Origin: Fomitopsis serialis
Lineage: Eukaryota; Basidiomycota; Agaricomycetes; Polyporales; Fomitopsidaceae
Assembly (NCBI RefSeq): GCF_022376445.1
Contig: NW_025955547.1
Location: 1 to 21,326, forward strand
Reading direction: 5' to 3'
DNA: 21,326 bases
Each line of letters begins with the position of its first letter. Positions within the stretch are counted from its first letter, which is position 1. A program made the position numbers and the translations under genes. This document shows positions 9,995 to 19,143 of the stretch, one piece after another. The notes under the pieces were generated by a model. That model saw nothing but the letters and a program-made list of their open reading frames with translations, was not told the origin of the DNA and made no database searches.

Positions 9995-10943
9995 ATGAGC
10001 TCCAGAGTACCAGCAGCGAATGGGCTGTACGCCCACAGCCCAGACGAGAACATCTGGCGCCGCGCTACACCGAGCAATTGGGCACCACACAGCGCGACTA
10101 CGCACCAAGACTCCGCCAACCAGGGCATGTACCTGAGACCAAACCAATATACGGCGACGAAGCCACGTCAGGTTAGTGACAAACATTGATCCGTAATATG
10201 GTTTGGCCTCACCTCAACTAGCCAACCCTGGAAGACATCTTCTACGGCCGCCTCATGGCCATCGAAGACAGCCTCATGCTTGTGTCATCCGAGCCAGTGT
10301 CCCTGGCAGGCGTCAAGGCAGAGATGGCTAAACTCGAGATCCAAGTCTCCGAGAATACAGCACTGGAGTGGGCCTATAATCACGTAAAGGTCTCCTGCAT
10401 GGTAAGTCCGAGCTGCACTCGAGGCGAGGCCATGTATTAGCAAGCCCTTGTCGAAGCAACAACACTTGCTGATGGCAATTCCTTTGACAGCTGGCGATCG
10501 AGCTTGAAGCCGCCGTAGCGCCAACGGTCATCCCGTCGACACCAGCGGGTGGCACACAGCACACCGGCGCATGGGGCGACAACGATATTGTGGAAACTTC
10601 CACAACAGTCGACGAGGCGGAGACTACGGCTCAACGCTCCTTGCAAAGGACCCTGGGCGACGTCACATGGAAGGACGAAGAGGTCATGGAGACATCCACG
10701 ACCATCGACGAAGCGGAGCGGACGGTTGGGCGAGCCCTCCGGAGGGCCGTGGGGGACGGGCGACCGACCACCCATCAACGGACGAGTTCTGGGAGCACGC
10801 AGAGCTCCACCAGCCTCGAGAGCCTCGCGACACGCGATGATGAAGACGTCGGCTTGCAAACGAGGACTGGAGCTGATGTCGCAGTGGTTCGTCGTCGAAG
10901 CCGCCGCCGCAGACACAGGAAGCGGGCATCCGTGCGGCGGTAG
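9995..10943 (+). CDS. TSTTVDE-motif family protein, copy 1 (unknown function)
   Basis: Three exons: 9995-10171, 10222-10401 and 10491-10943, with introns of 50 and 89 nt (donors GTTAGT and GTAAGT, acceptors ACTAG and GACAG). Both junctions are phase 0, giving 269 residues. An in-frame ATG at 9980 would add five. Exon 1 carries ENIWRRATPSNW and ends PRQ, exactly where copy 2 (19144-19900) also has a donor. Exon 3 contains the family motif twice, as WGDNDIVETSTTVDEAE and METSTTIDEAE, an internal duplication not seen in the other copies, followed by RTSSGSTQSS. The C-terminus is arginine-rich (RRRSRRRRHRKR), unlike copies 2 and 3. No domain was recognised. Exon structure plus three copies argue for a real, lineage-specific family. 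Confidence 0.62.
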
Positions 10944-11325
10944 TCGCCGTCAAGCTGGCCAACGCACTAGTTACAATCTGGTACGTCATGGTCCATTCGT
11001 TTTCCGGTGTTGTCAGGACTGAGGGATCCGTCTTCAGGTTGGCTCGCAATTATTTATGAACAAACCCGACGGCGAGCAGAATACCAGAAGCCTGTGTCGC
11101 CAGCGGGGTAAAGGGTGGACAAAGCAGACCCGATTGGGATCCGACGACAGGGGAGGATTGTTCCGCGCCGTTCGCGCAATGTATAATGGTGTACTTAGAG
11201 AGCTTCCCATGATATTTTCGACTGTTCTTGAGACGTACCACAATGGTGTGTAAGCAAACCTACGCAAAGAGTGAATAAGCCTATCAATGGCACCGTCTTT
11301 TCGAAATTGGTTTTACCTAGGGGAA
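10944..11325. other. Intergenic between TSTTVDE copy 1 and the left inverted-repeat arm
   Basis: Nothing convincing was seen. A minus-strand open frame (11241-11050) ends in a hydrophobic stretch (LATQASGILLAVGFVHK) but has no support. Its counterpart position on the right side (18685-19143) shows no clear sequence similarity. Confidence 0.35.
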
Positions 11326-11372
11326 GCAGGCGCGACGCGTCGTGATCTCGTGACCGACGCGTCGAGACTCAC

Positions 11373-13012
11373 CGGCGCATAGACGCCCATCAGAACGAGA
11401 GCCTTGCCACTTGCGATCACCCTTGCTGCTCATTCTCCATCGTAAAGGCTTCGAACAGGCCACGAACCCACGAGATCAGGTACAGGCCACCTGCAGAAGA
11501 CAACGTCGTCATCAACGGACACCTTAGCATGCGTACATACGGTCGACGGACTCGCTGCCGTGGCGGAGGTGCGCCCTTGTTGGTCGCGTCGTCCTGGGAT
11601 ATCCGCTGGGACATCCGCACCCACGCATGTGAAGACGAGTAGACGATCGCTTCTTGAAGGTGTCTACAACGATCCGGACGCATGTCGGTGGGTAGTTAGG
11701 CGTTAGCTTCGACGCCTATTATCGGGAGGGCCGCTGGAGAAGACGACATCAAACTGCCAATCAGTTGGTCACTTGGACTTGCCATGATCGTAAATGTTTG
11801 TTCTTACCGTGTACGCTGAAGTTGACCCTCCAACGTAACAGATATGTCCAGATCTGACACATGCAAGCGGCGGAAGACAGCGTCACTCCAGCGACGGCAG
11901 AGCAACCATGACGCAGCAGCTTGTTGGCATGCAAGTGGCTTGCTTCACTAGAGCAGCACTGGTTGTACCCAGGTGAGCCTATGATAGACGATCCATCGGT
12001 GCGGTGAAGAGACTTACCGGAACACCTGTTGGTACGGTGTCGGCCCTTGATACGTCGTATATCTAATCCCAGGTGATTATAAGCGGAGGCATAAACCCGA
12101 CCGCTATGGAACAGCTCGGTGTCATTCGCATGAGGAGGTCCTGGTGCGATGTAGATCTGCACGACCTGGAGGATGGTTACGCTGATGTCGACGTCGACGT
12201 CCGGTCAACGTCGGTGAGCAAGATTGCCCGACTTATGAACCAACCAAGTCTCTCTGATGGTTCATCCACCTGAAGAAAGAGTGTGGAGTACGTGCTCTCG
12301 CGAGGGTCATCCCTTCCACGCCGAGAGCCCTTCGATTCTGAACATCGTCAGATAATCCGAGCAATGAAATGGGGACCTAGGAACACGTACGCCTAGCACC
12401 GCAGATTTTCTCCGTCCATATTCGTCTCCTAACATCCGGGTCGTATGGTGGAGTCCACAGCGGCCAACTTGCCATCCGGTACAAAGCCTATTAACCACAC
12501 AATGGCCGCAAGTGATCGACGGGCGATAGCTCCGTGGCGCGGACGATGTCTCGTACGCAAGCAAGTTTTCCTTGACTGCATAACTATCCCTGAATACACA
12601 GCTGTGCGATCACGAGTTGCAGGTGGTGAAACTGCCCAAGGTCCCCTGGAAGGTGCGGTGTTACGATCGTTGTGTCACCAAGCGCCTGCGGCGCAAAATA
12701 CGATGAAGGTCGAAGATCCGGATACGGGGCAAGGACGATCTTTCCAGCGCAGTTCGGCGAGTGAGACAAGTCATGCGAAAGAAGCCACAAAATATGCGCA
12801 GCGTGGGTCACCTTCAAGGGTCGACCACCCAGGAGGACGAAAGGGCGAAGGGGGATTAGACGCCTGAAAAGGGGCGCGTGTCGCGTGATGCGAACGCGTC
12901 GAGTCGGAGACGCGTCTCGGTAGCTTACCAACCTGAGTGGTCGACATGCAGCCTCATACAGCTTTATCGCTAGACGTCGGCACCCGAAGTGTACTGTCGC
13001 ACATACTCCCAT
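11373..13012 (-). pseudogene. Remnant of an unrecognised multi-exon gene in the left arm
   Basis: Peptide blocks conserved with the right arm, in 5' to 3' order on the minus strand: VCATVHFGCRRLAIKLYEA ending at donor GTAAGC (12928; 65-nt intron to 12864); LGDTTIVTPHLPGDLGQFHH; YRPSITCGH then GWQVGRCGLHH (12589-12307); QIYIAPGPPHANDTEL with SGRVYAS; FDVVFSSGPPDN after a GTAAGA/GGCAG intron near 11808-11755; GLYLISWVRGLFEAFT; and SGKALVLMGVYAP ending at donor GTGAGT (11372). The blocks fall in different frames and a one-base insertion (CCCTTTCG versus CCCTTCG) breaks one block relative to the right copy. I could not assemble a continuous protein. No known domain was recognised. Confidence 0.5.
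12823..12922. repeat. Hyperconserved block, left copy
   Basis: Reverse complement of 17100-17198. It is identical over 80 consecutive bases plus a further 19 after a one-base indel, while neighbouring arm sequence differs at roughly one base in seven. It covers most of a 65-nt apparent intron and the first part of the next exon, and contains the palindrome GAGACGCGTCTC and the variant CGACGCGTTCG. Confidence 0.8.
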
Positions 13013-13207
13013 CTCATGAACTCAGGACAGGCATACTTGTTGCGGGCTACATTCTGTTGGGCTCTGCCAACTGGGTGTCGAGTGGCGTTGGACGCGTCTG
13101 CCCCACCGCGCTGCAAACAACCGTTCAAGCACGGCCGCGGAAAAGCCACCCGCATGCGGCTGCCTACGCACTCGAACAGATCAAATCCAATGCACATCAA
13201 AACAACT

Positions 13208-13309
13208 GCAGTCATGGGGTAGTGGTAACCTGGGTCGTTGCCATGGAGCCGTGTCCTGGTACTATACCACCACGTCGACCCGCCCCGAGTTCGATTCTCG
13301 GTGGCTGCA
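13208..13309 (+). tRNA. tRNA-Gly(GCC) with a 31-nt intron
   Basis: A full cloverleaf can be drawn: acceptor GCAGTCA (13208-13214) with TGGCTGC (13302-13308, one G-U pair) and discriminator A; D-stem GGGT/ACCT with loop AGTGGTA; anticodon stem GGTCG (13233-13237) with CGACC (13276-13280); and T-arm CCGAG-TTCGATT-CTCGG. The anticodon loop is TTGCCAT, so the anticodon is GCC (glycine). An intron, 13244-13274, sits at the canonical position between nucleotides 37 and 38. A and B box sequences are present in the D- and T-arms. Confidence 0.88.
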
Positions 13310-13327
13310 TGGAGGTGTATGACCTTG

Positions 13328-13336
13328 TTTTTTTTT
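13328..13336 (+). terminator. RNA polymerase III terminator
   Basis: A run of nine T residues starts 19 bases after the tRNA-Gly discriminator base, as expected for a Pol III stop signal. Confidence 0.8.
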
Positions 13337-13636
13337 GTTCCGAGTCTTTCAAAGAAGAACGGCCCGGCTACGTTCAGTCGCCTGCCGTTTGGGCTCGGCG
13401 TTGGTGCCCATCATTACAGACCTCTGGATCCATGAGGATCTGGATGGGGGTTTTGCACTCGTGCATAACGGAACAGACCCTGCCCCATACATAATGACAC
13501 ATGCATGTGTTCTACATCGCTACATATGACCAGCAATTATACATCCAATCAGGGATACACCTTCTATCACATATTCTCTATCCTCTCCGCATCTAGTGAG
13601 GGACACCCGCACAGCAGGCCCTGGATCCTAAACATC

Positions 13637-14464
13637 TCAGTCGCAGAAAGTGATAGCGAGGTTGACCTAGAAGTCCGACGCATCAGCCGATGTGGCGCAA
13701 CACAAGGAAGATGCAGGATGCTCACGTCGTCAGCAGAGCAGCCAACCTGGACGACGTTGTCGTCCGAGTTGTGGAATGCTTGACCGCAGTCCGCGGAAGA
13801 GCCTATGCGCGCGCACCGGACCCATCAGTCCGCTGTCGGACACTCGACAGGAAGAAGACACTCACAATCGGTGCCGGTGTTGTCGCATCCGTTCCAATAG
13901 CCGAACCCGCTCGTGACGGAGAACTCGTGCCTACAGCCCGAGCACGATATCAGCTAAACTGCATGGCGCGCCTTCGATCAGACTGGTACGCACGGAGAGA
14001 TGAGCGAAATGTCCGCGCTGCTCCAGCCGTTCGTGAGCGTCAGCTCGACGAGCGTGCAGCCCTCGCCGTTGCCGCCGCAGCCGCCGGTCTGCAGGTAGCT
14101 GTGCGCGCGTCGGATGAGTGATGTCAGGGGATTGGCAGAGTTGGGAGGGGGGACGTACGCGATGGCACCGTCGAGCGCGCCGTCGCTTGTGTAGTCCTCG
14201 CCTTGGGAGAGGACTTCGCCGCTCTGGCTTCGCAGGACAGGCTGGGAAGAGCGTCGCGTCAATCAACCTGCGCTGGATGCACGGCGTCGTGCACTAACCG
14301 TCCCGTAGCCACAGCTGTTGGGAACAAAGAAAGTCAGAAGCAGGACAATGGGGACGTGATGGTACGACGTACTTGTTGTAGAAGTTGACCGTGTGGGTCT
14401 CTGCGGCGACGAGCGCGAGCGCAGACAGGGCCGAGACGACAGCAGCGAACATCTTAGTCGACAT
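13637..14464 (-). CDS. Secreted 8-cysteine basidiomycete 'glycopeptide' (thaumatin-like small secreted protein)
   Basis: Seven exons: 14464-14373, 14314-14299 (only 16 nt), 14241-14159, 14098-13994, 13930-13866, 13802-13726 and 13666-13637. The six introns are 57-63 nt, all GT-AG, and the spliced product is 155 residues. An N-terminal signal peptide (MFAAVVSALSALALVAA) precedes the mature start ETHTVNFYNNCGYGT. Family motifs follow in order: GEVLSQGEDYTS, AIAYLQTGGCGGNGEGC, SSADISLISPHEFSVTSG, FGYWNGCDNTGTDC, SADCGQAFHN and the tail VNLAITFCD. Eight cysteines suggest four disulfides. This matches the small secreted proteins annotated as 'glycopeptide' in mushroom genomes, with weak resemblance to thaumatin-like folds. 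Its role is unproven; wall or host-interface functions are guesses. No base is lost at any junction, so the gene looks intact. Confidence 0.9.
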
Positions 14465-14601
14465 GACGAAACGAGCGTGTCAAAGTCACAGATACAAGGA
14501 GTGGAAGGTCAAGTCTCGCAAGACGATGTGCAAGAGATTGAGCAAAGGTAACGACAGCCGAGGACAGCGAGACCACACGCAAATCCTGCATGACCTCCTC
14601 C

Positions 14602-14608
14602 CTTTATA
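14602..14608 (-). promoter_or_regulatory. TATA box of the glycopeptide gene
   Basis: The minus strand reads GTATAAAGG about 140 bases upstream of the ATG at 14464, a plausible core promoter position for a strongly expressed secreted-protein gene. Confidence 0.5.
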
Positions 14609-15804
14609 CCCTGTAGGCCCATAGCATGCAAGCTGTAGTTGCCTTTCATTGTGCCGGCACACGTGCGCCTGGGCTGTGTCCATCATGAGCAATAGGCTAA
14701 CGCAAAAACGGGGGTGGTAGGCACGACGACAGGACCCGCGTGCGTGTGGCTTTCGAGTTGACCGTGCTCCCCGCACCGCTCGGAGGCGACTCGCCTCCCG
14801 GAACGGGCGAGGACACTCTTCGCTGGCGGTGCATCGCTTGCACGCGGCACCTAAACGCCGTGTACGGCCTCATTATTCACGCCTAGAACGGCGTTGTGTA
14901 GTCTTCGCGCGGTGAGACGACGCAGCGCGGGTATTGAGCGGAAGAGTTTCCAGGTCGGCGGGTGGAACTCTGGAGAGCAAGAGCGCACCCTGTTCCTCGG
15001 GAAGGCACCTGCAAACTAATAGGGTCCGTTTAGGTGAAAACAAGCTTTCAGGGATTGACATGACGCACCAGCGTAGACTTGAAAGGACACGGTCTGGACC
15101 GCGACGCGTCTCGCGAGGGTGGTTTGCCTGCCGCGTGCGGCGTCCACAGTGCATTAGTTCGAGACAAACGCCGAGCTGCATACCACCCAATTCCCGTCTC
15201 CGTGTGCACGGTCCTTATGGTGACAGAACACGCATGCTGGGTTCCGCTGGTATACACGTAAGGAGAAGCCTCCATGAGTACTGTCGCTGGAGGAATACCG
15301 CGCTTGTTCTGGCTAGGGTGCAGAAACGTGCGCTGCAATTGTGTTGGCGACAAACGCGACCTATTGGCTGGAGGAATGTTCTTGCACGATTTTGCTCGAC
15401 AGCGCATTCGGAAACGGTGTGCAAGGGCCACGAGGCTCGCAAGACCTCCTCCGGGTCTGGACAAGGCGCGGGAACCGCCGGCCGCCGATCGATCGGCCGT
15501 TGCAGCGGAACCGACTCGGAGCGACTTGGACTCTCGGACGCGCGCCGAAGAGCGTACTGAAGCTGAAGTCGTGGCCGTACTATAGCTATGTTTCTACTGC
15601 GACGTGCACAGATGACCTGAGCTTGGACAGACACCTGCCTTCGCTGAGATGGACGGTCACACGTCTTCCCGTGTCCAAGCGACCACTGGCAGAACGAGAT
15701 CTGGCTGCCGACTTGTCCGACAACCTTGCCTCTGAACCACCACCATCGAGTGGTTCGACTCGCACGATCATCGCCCTCCATCCATTGGGCGTGGCACCCC
15801 AGTA
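14609..15804. other. Divergent intergenic region between glycopeptide and esterase genes
   Basis: About 1.2 kb without a supportable gene. Long open frames on both strands (for example 14934-15560 plus) are arginine/serine-rich and lack splice or homology support. One GACGCGTC palindrome lies near 15103, with another inverted motif (TCGCGAG) just after it. The region presumably holds both promoters. Confidence 0.45.
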
Positions 15805-16797
15805 ATGGCTGCGAACGTGCAGGACGTGATCATGCTCTTGGGCGACTCGATCACCCAGGGCGGATGGGAGCCGCACGGCTTCGCGCAACAGCTCGCGTGT
15901 AAGTTAGCGGTCCGACTGGGAATTCTATGCCTGCTCTAACCATTGTCAATATACTGCAGACGTTTACAACCGGAAGCTGGACGTGGTCAATCGCGGGATG
16001 TCCGGGTACAATACGGAATGGATTATCCCCGTACTCGAACAAGTACGTGCTCCTTCCTGCTCTTCAATAGCGTACACTGACACCGCGTCCCAGTGCTTCG
16101 CGAACGAAGAGGAACGCGCCCACGTCCCCGCAGTGCGCCTTCTCACCATCTGGCTCGGCGCGAACGACGCCGCGCAGCTCCCAACCAGGCAGCACGTTCC
16201 GCTCGACAAGTACCGCGCCAACCTCCGCACGCTCGTGCGCACCGTTGCGTCCCCAGAATCGCCGCGCTACTCCCCCGAGACGCGCGTGTTCCTGCTCACG
16301 CCGCCGCCCATGAGCGAGAGCATGTGGGCGCGCCGGCAGGCGGCGAAGGACCCTCCTCGTGTGCTCGACCGCAAGTTCGACGTGACGAGGGTGTATGCGG
16401 ACGCGGTGAGGGACGTTGCAGGCGAGCTGGGTGTGCATGTCGTGGACGTGTGGACGGCGATTTGGGAGAAGGCAGATCGGAAGGAGGAGGGTTTGGCGGA
16501 GTACTTGTCGGATGGTCTGCATCTCACGCAGAACGGATATAAGGTGCGCCGCGCTCTGTCGCCGCGACAGCCGTGGGGTTGACAGGGTATTCGCAGGTCG
16601 TGTTTGAGATCCTCATGGACGCCATTACCATGCACTTCCCCGAGATGCATCCTGATAAGCTACAGCCCGTATTCCCCTAGTAAGTGTCCGCGTGTCTTCT
16701 GCTTGTGTGACGGAGCTCAGCATTCTGCAGCTTTGACCAGATTGATGACGACGATCCACGGTTGTCGCTGCAGAAGCGAGATGCGTTTGCGGTCTAG
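15805..16797 (+). CDS. IAH1: SGNH/GDSL esterase, isoamyl acetate-hydrolysing esterase type
   Basis: Five exons: 15805-15898, 15960-16042, 16094-16543, 16597-16679 and 16731-16797. Introns are 61, 51, 53 and 51 nt. The product is 258 residues, close to yeast Iah1 (238). SGNH blocks are all present: GDSIT with nucleophile Ser15, NRGMSGYNT with the oxyanion glycine about residue 44, GAND with Asn83, and DGLHLT with Asp199 and His202. The family hydrolyses short-chain acyl esters such as isoamyl acetate; there is no signal peptide, so it is probably intracellular. The last exon encodes YFDQIDDDDPRLSLQKRDAF. Its donor (GTAAGT at 16680) overlaps an in-frame TAG, so an unspliced transcript would end after ...QPVFP. 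Catalytic residues and all junctions are intact. Confidence 0.93.
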
Positions 16798-16986
16798 ACT
16801 GACACGCTTGTGCTGGCGCCCTCGAATAGAACGGGTACCATAGACTTGTTCGTACACAGCCCGGGTGCATCGATAGAATGTAGTCTTTTGGTCAATATGC
16901 AAGAGAACCTCGCCGCACCACGCTGAAAGGCCGCCCGTGCGCGGTCCTTTCGACCAATTGAGTTCCAAATCGCGTTGATAAACTTC
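16798..16986. other. 3' flank of the esterase gene
   Basis: A short spacer up to the inner end of the right inverted-repeat arm. No gene or repeat was recognised. Confidence 0.4.
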
Positions 16987-17006
16987 AAGAAATACATCTG
17001 TCCTGA

Positions 17007-18631
17007 GTGCATGAAAAGAGAGTATGTGCCACAGTACACTTCGGGTGCCGAAGTCTAGCGCTGAAGATGTATGAGGCTGTATGTCAACCGCTGGTAAGTT
17101 ACCGAGACGCGTCTCCGACTCGACGCGTTCGCATCACGCGACACGCGCCCCTTTTCAGGCGTCTAATCCCCCTTCGCCCTTCGTCCTCCTGGGTGGTCCC
17201 TCCTTGAAGGTGACCATGGCATGCCGCGCATATTTTGTGGCCTCTCGTACGACTTGTCTCCCTCACGAACCGCGCTGGAACGACCGTCGCCGCTCTGTAT
17301 CTGTACCCTCGACCTCCACTGTTTTGCACCGCGGGCGCTTGGTGACACAACGGTCGTAACGCCGCACCTTCCAGAGGACCTTGGGCAGTTTCACCACCTA
17401 CGACTTGTGATCGCACAACTGTGTATTCAGAGATAGTCACGAAGTCAAGGAAAACCCAATTGCGTACGAGGCGTCGTCTGTGCCAAGGAGCTATCGCCAG
17501 TCGATCACTTGCGGCCATTTCGTGGTTGATAGGCTGTCTACGGGATGGCAAGTCGGCCGCTGTGGACTCCAGCATAGGACTTGGACATTAGGAGATGAAA
17601 ATGGCCAAAAAAAATCACGGTGCTAGGCGTACGTGTGTTCCTAGGTCCCCATGGCCCCAATCGTCTGACGATGTTCACAATCAAAGGGCTCTCCATGTGG
17701 AAGGGAATATCATCGTCAGAACACGCACCCCACACTCTTTCTTCAGGCGGAAGAGCCGTCGGAGCGGCCTGAATCGCAGGGCGGACAGTCCTGCTCATCG
17801 ACGTCGACGGGACATCGATACCCGAGTAACCATCCTCCAGGTCGCGCAGATTTACATCGTGCCAGGACCTCCTGATGCGAATGACACTGAATTGCCCCGT
17901 AGCGGTCGGGTTTATGCCTCTTAGCGTATACTCACCTGGAATTGCGTGTACGACGTCCTAGGGCCGACAAGATACCAACAGATCTCCGGTGAGTCTCTTT
18001 ACCGCACCGGTGGATCGCGTATCATAGACTTACCTGTGCACAACCGATGTTGCTCTTGTGAAGCAAGCCACTTGCATGCCGATGAACGGCTGCGTCATTC
18101 GTCTGCCGTCGCTCGAGTGGCGCTGTCTTCCGCCGCTTGCATGCGTAAGATCTCGACATATCCGTTACGTTGGAGGGTCAAGTTCAGCGCCCACGGTAAG
18201 ACAACAAGCACTCACGATCATGGCAAGTCCGAGTGACCAACTGATTCGCCATTTGATGTTGTCTTCTGCAACGGCCCTCCAGATGATGGTCACCGAGGCT
18301 GACGTCTAAACACCACCGCCACGCGTCCGGATCGTTGTGAACACCTTCAGGAAACAGTTGCCAACTCGCCTTAGTATGCGTGGGCACGGATGTCTCAGCG
18401 GATATTCCAGGACGACGCGACCAACAAGGACGCACCTACGCCACAGCAGTGAGTTCGTTGACCATATCTACACATGCCAAGGTGTCTGTTGATGACGACG
18501 TTGTCTTCTACAGGTGGCTTGTACCTGCTCTCGTGGTTTCGTGGCTTGTTTGAGTCCTGTACGGTGGAGAATGGGCAGCAAGGATGATCGCAAGTGGTAA
18601 GGCTCTTGTACTGGTGGGCGTCTACGCGCCG
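17007..18631 (+). pseudogene. Remnant of the same unrecognised multi-exon gene in the right arm
   Basis: Counterpart of the left-arm remnant. Conserved blocks in order: VCATVHFGCRSLALKMYEAV up to donor GTAAGT (intron 17094-17158); SPFVLLGGPSLK; LGDTTVVTPHLPEDLGQFHH; RDSHEVKEN, YRQSITCGHFVVDRL and GWQVGRCGLQH (from 17431); LTMFTIKGLSMWKG after a frameshift in the A8 run; QIYIVPGPPDANDTEL; FDVVF; GLYLLSWFRGLFES; and ARMIASGKALVLVGVYAP. A stop interrupts the peptide after GRVYAS, and the exon boundary conserved in the left copy before FDVVF is destroyed. Disruptions differ from the left copy, so the two probably decayed separately. Function unknown. Confidence 0.5.
17100..17198. repeat. Hyperconserved block, right copy
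   Basis: Partner of 12823-12922. It includes nearly all of the apparent intron 17094-17158 (64 of 65 bases identical to the left intron) and the start of the following exon. It carries the palindromes GAGACGCGTCTC and ACGCGT. Confidence 0.8.
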
Positions 18632-18782
18632 GTCAAGCTCGACGTGTTGGTCACGAGATCAGGACGCGTCGCGTTGGCCTGCTGGAGTACTCCGTCCGTC
18701 GGGGGTGCAAATGGCAGTCGCAGTTGTGTGGTTCACGCAGGCTGAACGAATCTAGTCGTTTATGAAGCCCTCGCAGCGAGCA

Positions 18783-19030
18783 GGGGATGACGGTGTTGAG
18801 CACCTAGTACTCGACCTCGGACCAGCCGGGTATGAACGCGTACGATCTCATATCCCTCGTCATCAGAAATTGCTCTCAAGAAGAAATACGGTGAGAAATT
18901 ACATAGTACTACAGCGCAATCTATGATCTCCTGACACGCTGAATCTTGACTCCTTGTCATTATATCCTTACAGGCCTTGCATTGTGCCGCATTAACCCGC
19001 CCGCGACATCCCCGGCTACCGTTCATCTAG
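18783..19030 (+). pseudogene. Remnant of a small duplicated gene, copy 1
   Basis: Resembles the two-exon gene at 20575-20789. Both have a donor reading ACGGTGAGA (intron here 18891-18973) and an acceptor followed by GCCTTGC. The first exon contains a segment comparable to GADRLIVGL (here GVEHLVLDL), but the frame before the intron does not match the frame after it as it does in the other copy. It lies convergent to TSTTVDE copy 2. Confidence 0.35.
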
Positions 19031-19143
19031 GCTCGAGCAGGGCTGCACACCGACACAAGAGACATAATACGTCAGAATACACATCCATGGGAGAGGAGCC
19101 TACGATGACTCACCTCCGACATTGTGACCGCCCAAAATACACT

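Larger units (their letters stand above)
11326..13040. repeat. Left arm of a 1.7-kb imperfect inverted repeat
   Basis: Reverse-complementary along its whole length to 16987-18684, by eye about 80-90% identical with many transitions and several small indels. The outer end is marked by two GACGCGTC palindromes (11334-11341 and 11356-11363). The inner end is near the CTCAGGACAG sequence at 13021-13030. Sequence beyond 13047 no longer matches the right arm. Confidence 0.85.
16987..18684. repeat. Right arm of a 1.7-kb imperfect inverted repeat
   Basis: Matches the reverse complement of 11326-13040. Homology starts near AAGAAATACATCTGTCCTGAG and runs to the GACGCGTCGCG motif and CCTGC near 18663-18682. 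Relative to the left arm it shows many C-to-T and G-to-A changes, a one-base loss in an A8 run (about 17607-17614) and loss of an acceptor AG near 18251 (CGCCA instead of GGCAG). Confidence 0.85.

Noticed and set aside
14934..15560. 208-codon plus-strand open frame
   Set aside because: Arg/Ser/Gly-rich, overlapping open frames occur on both strands, and it has no introns or motifs. The GC-rich promoter region probably lacks stops by chance.
16093..16542. 149-codon alternative frame inside the esterase gene
   Set aside because: It is a GC-rich shadow of exon 3, which carries the catalytic SGNH motifs in another frame.
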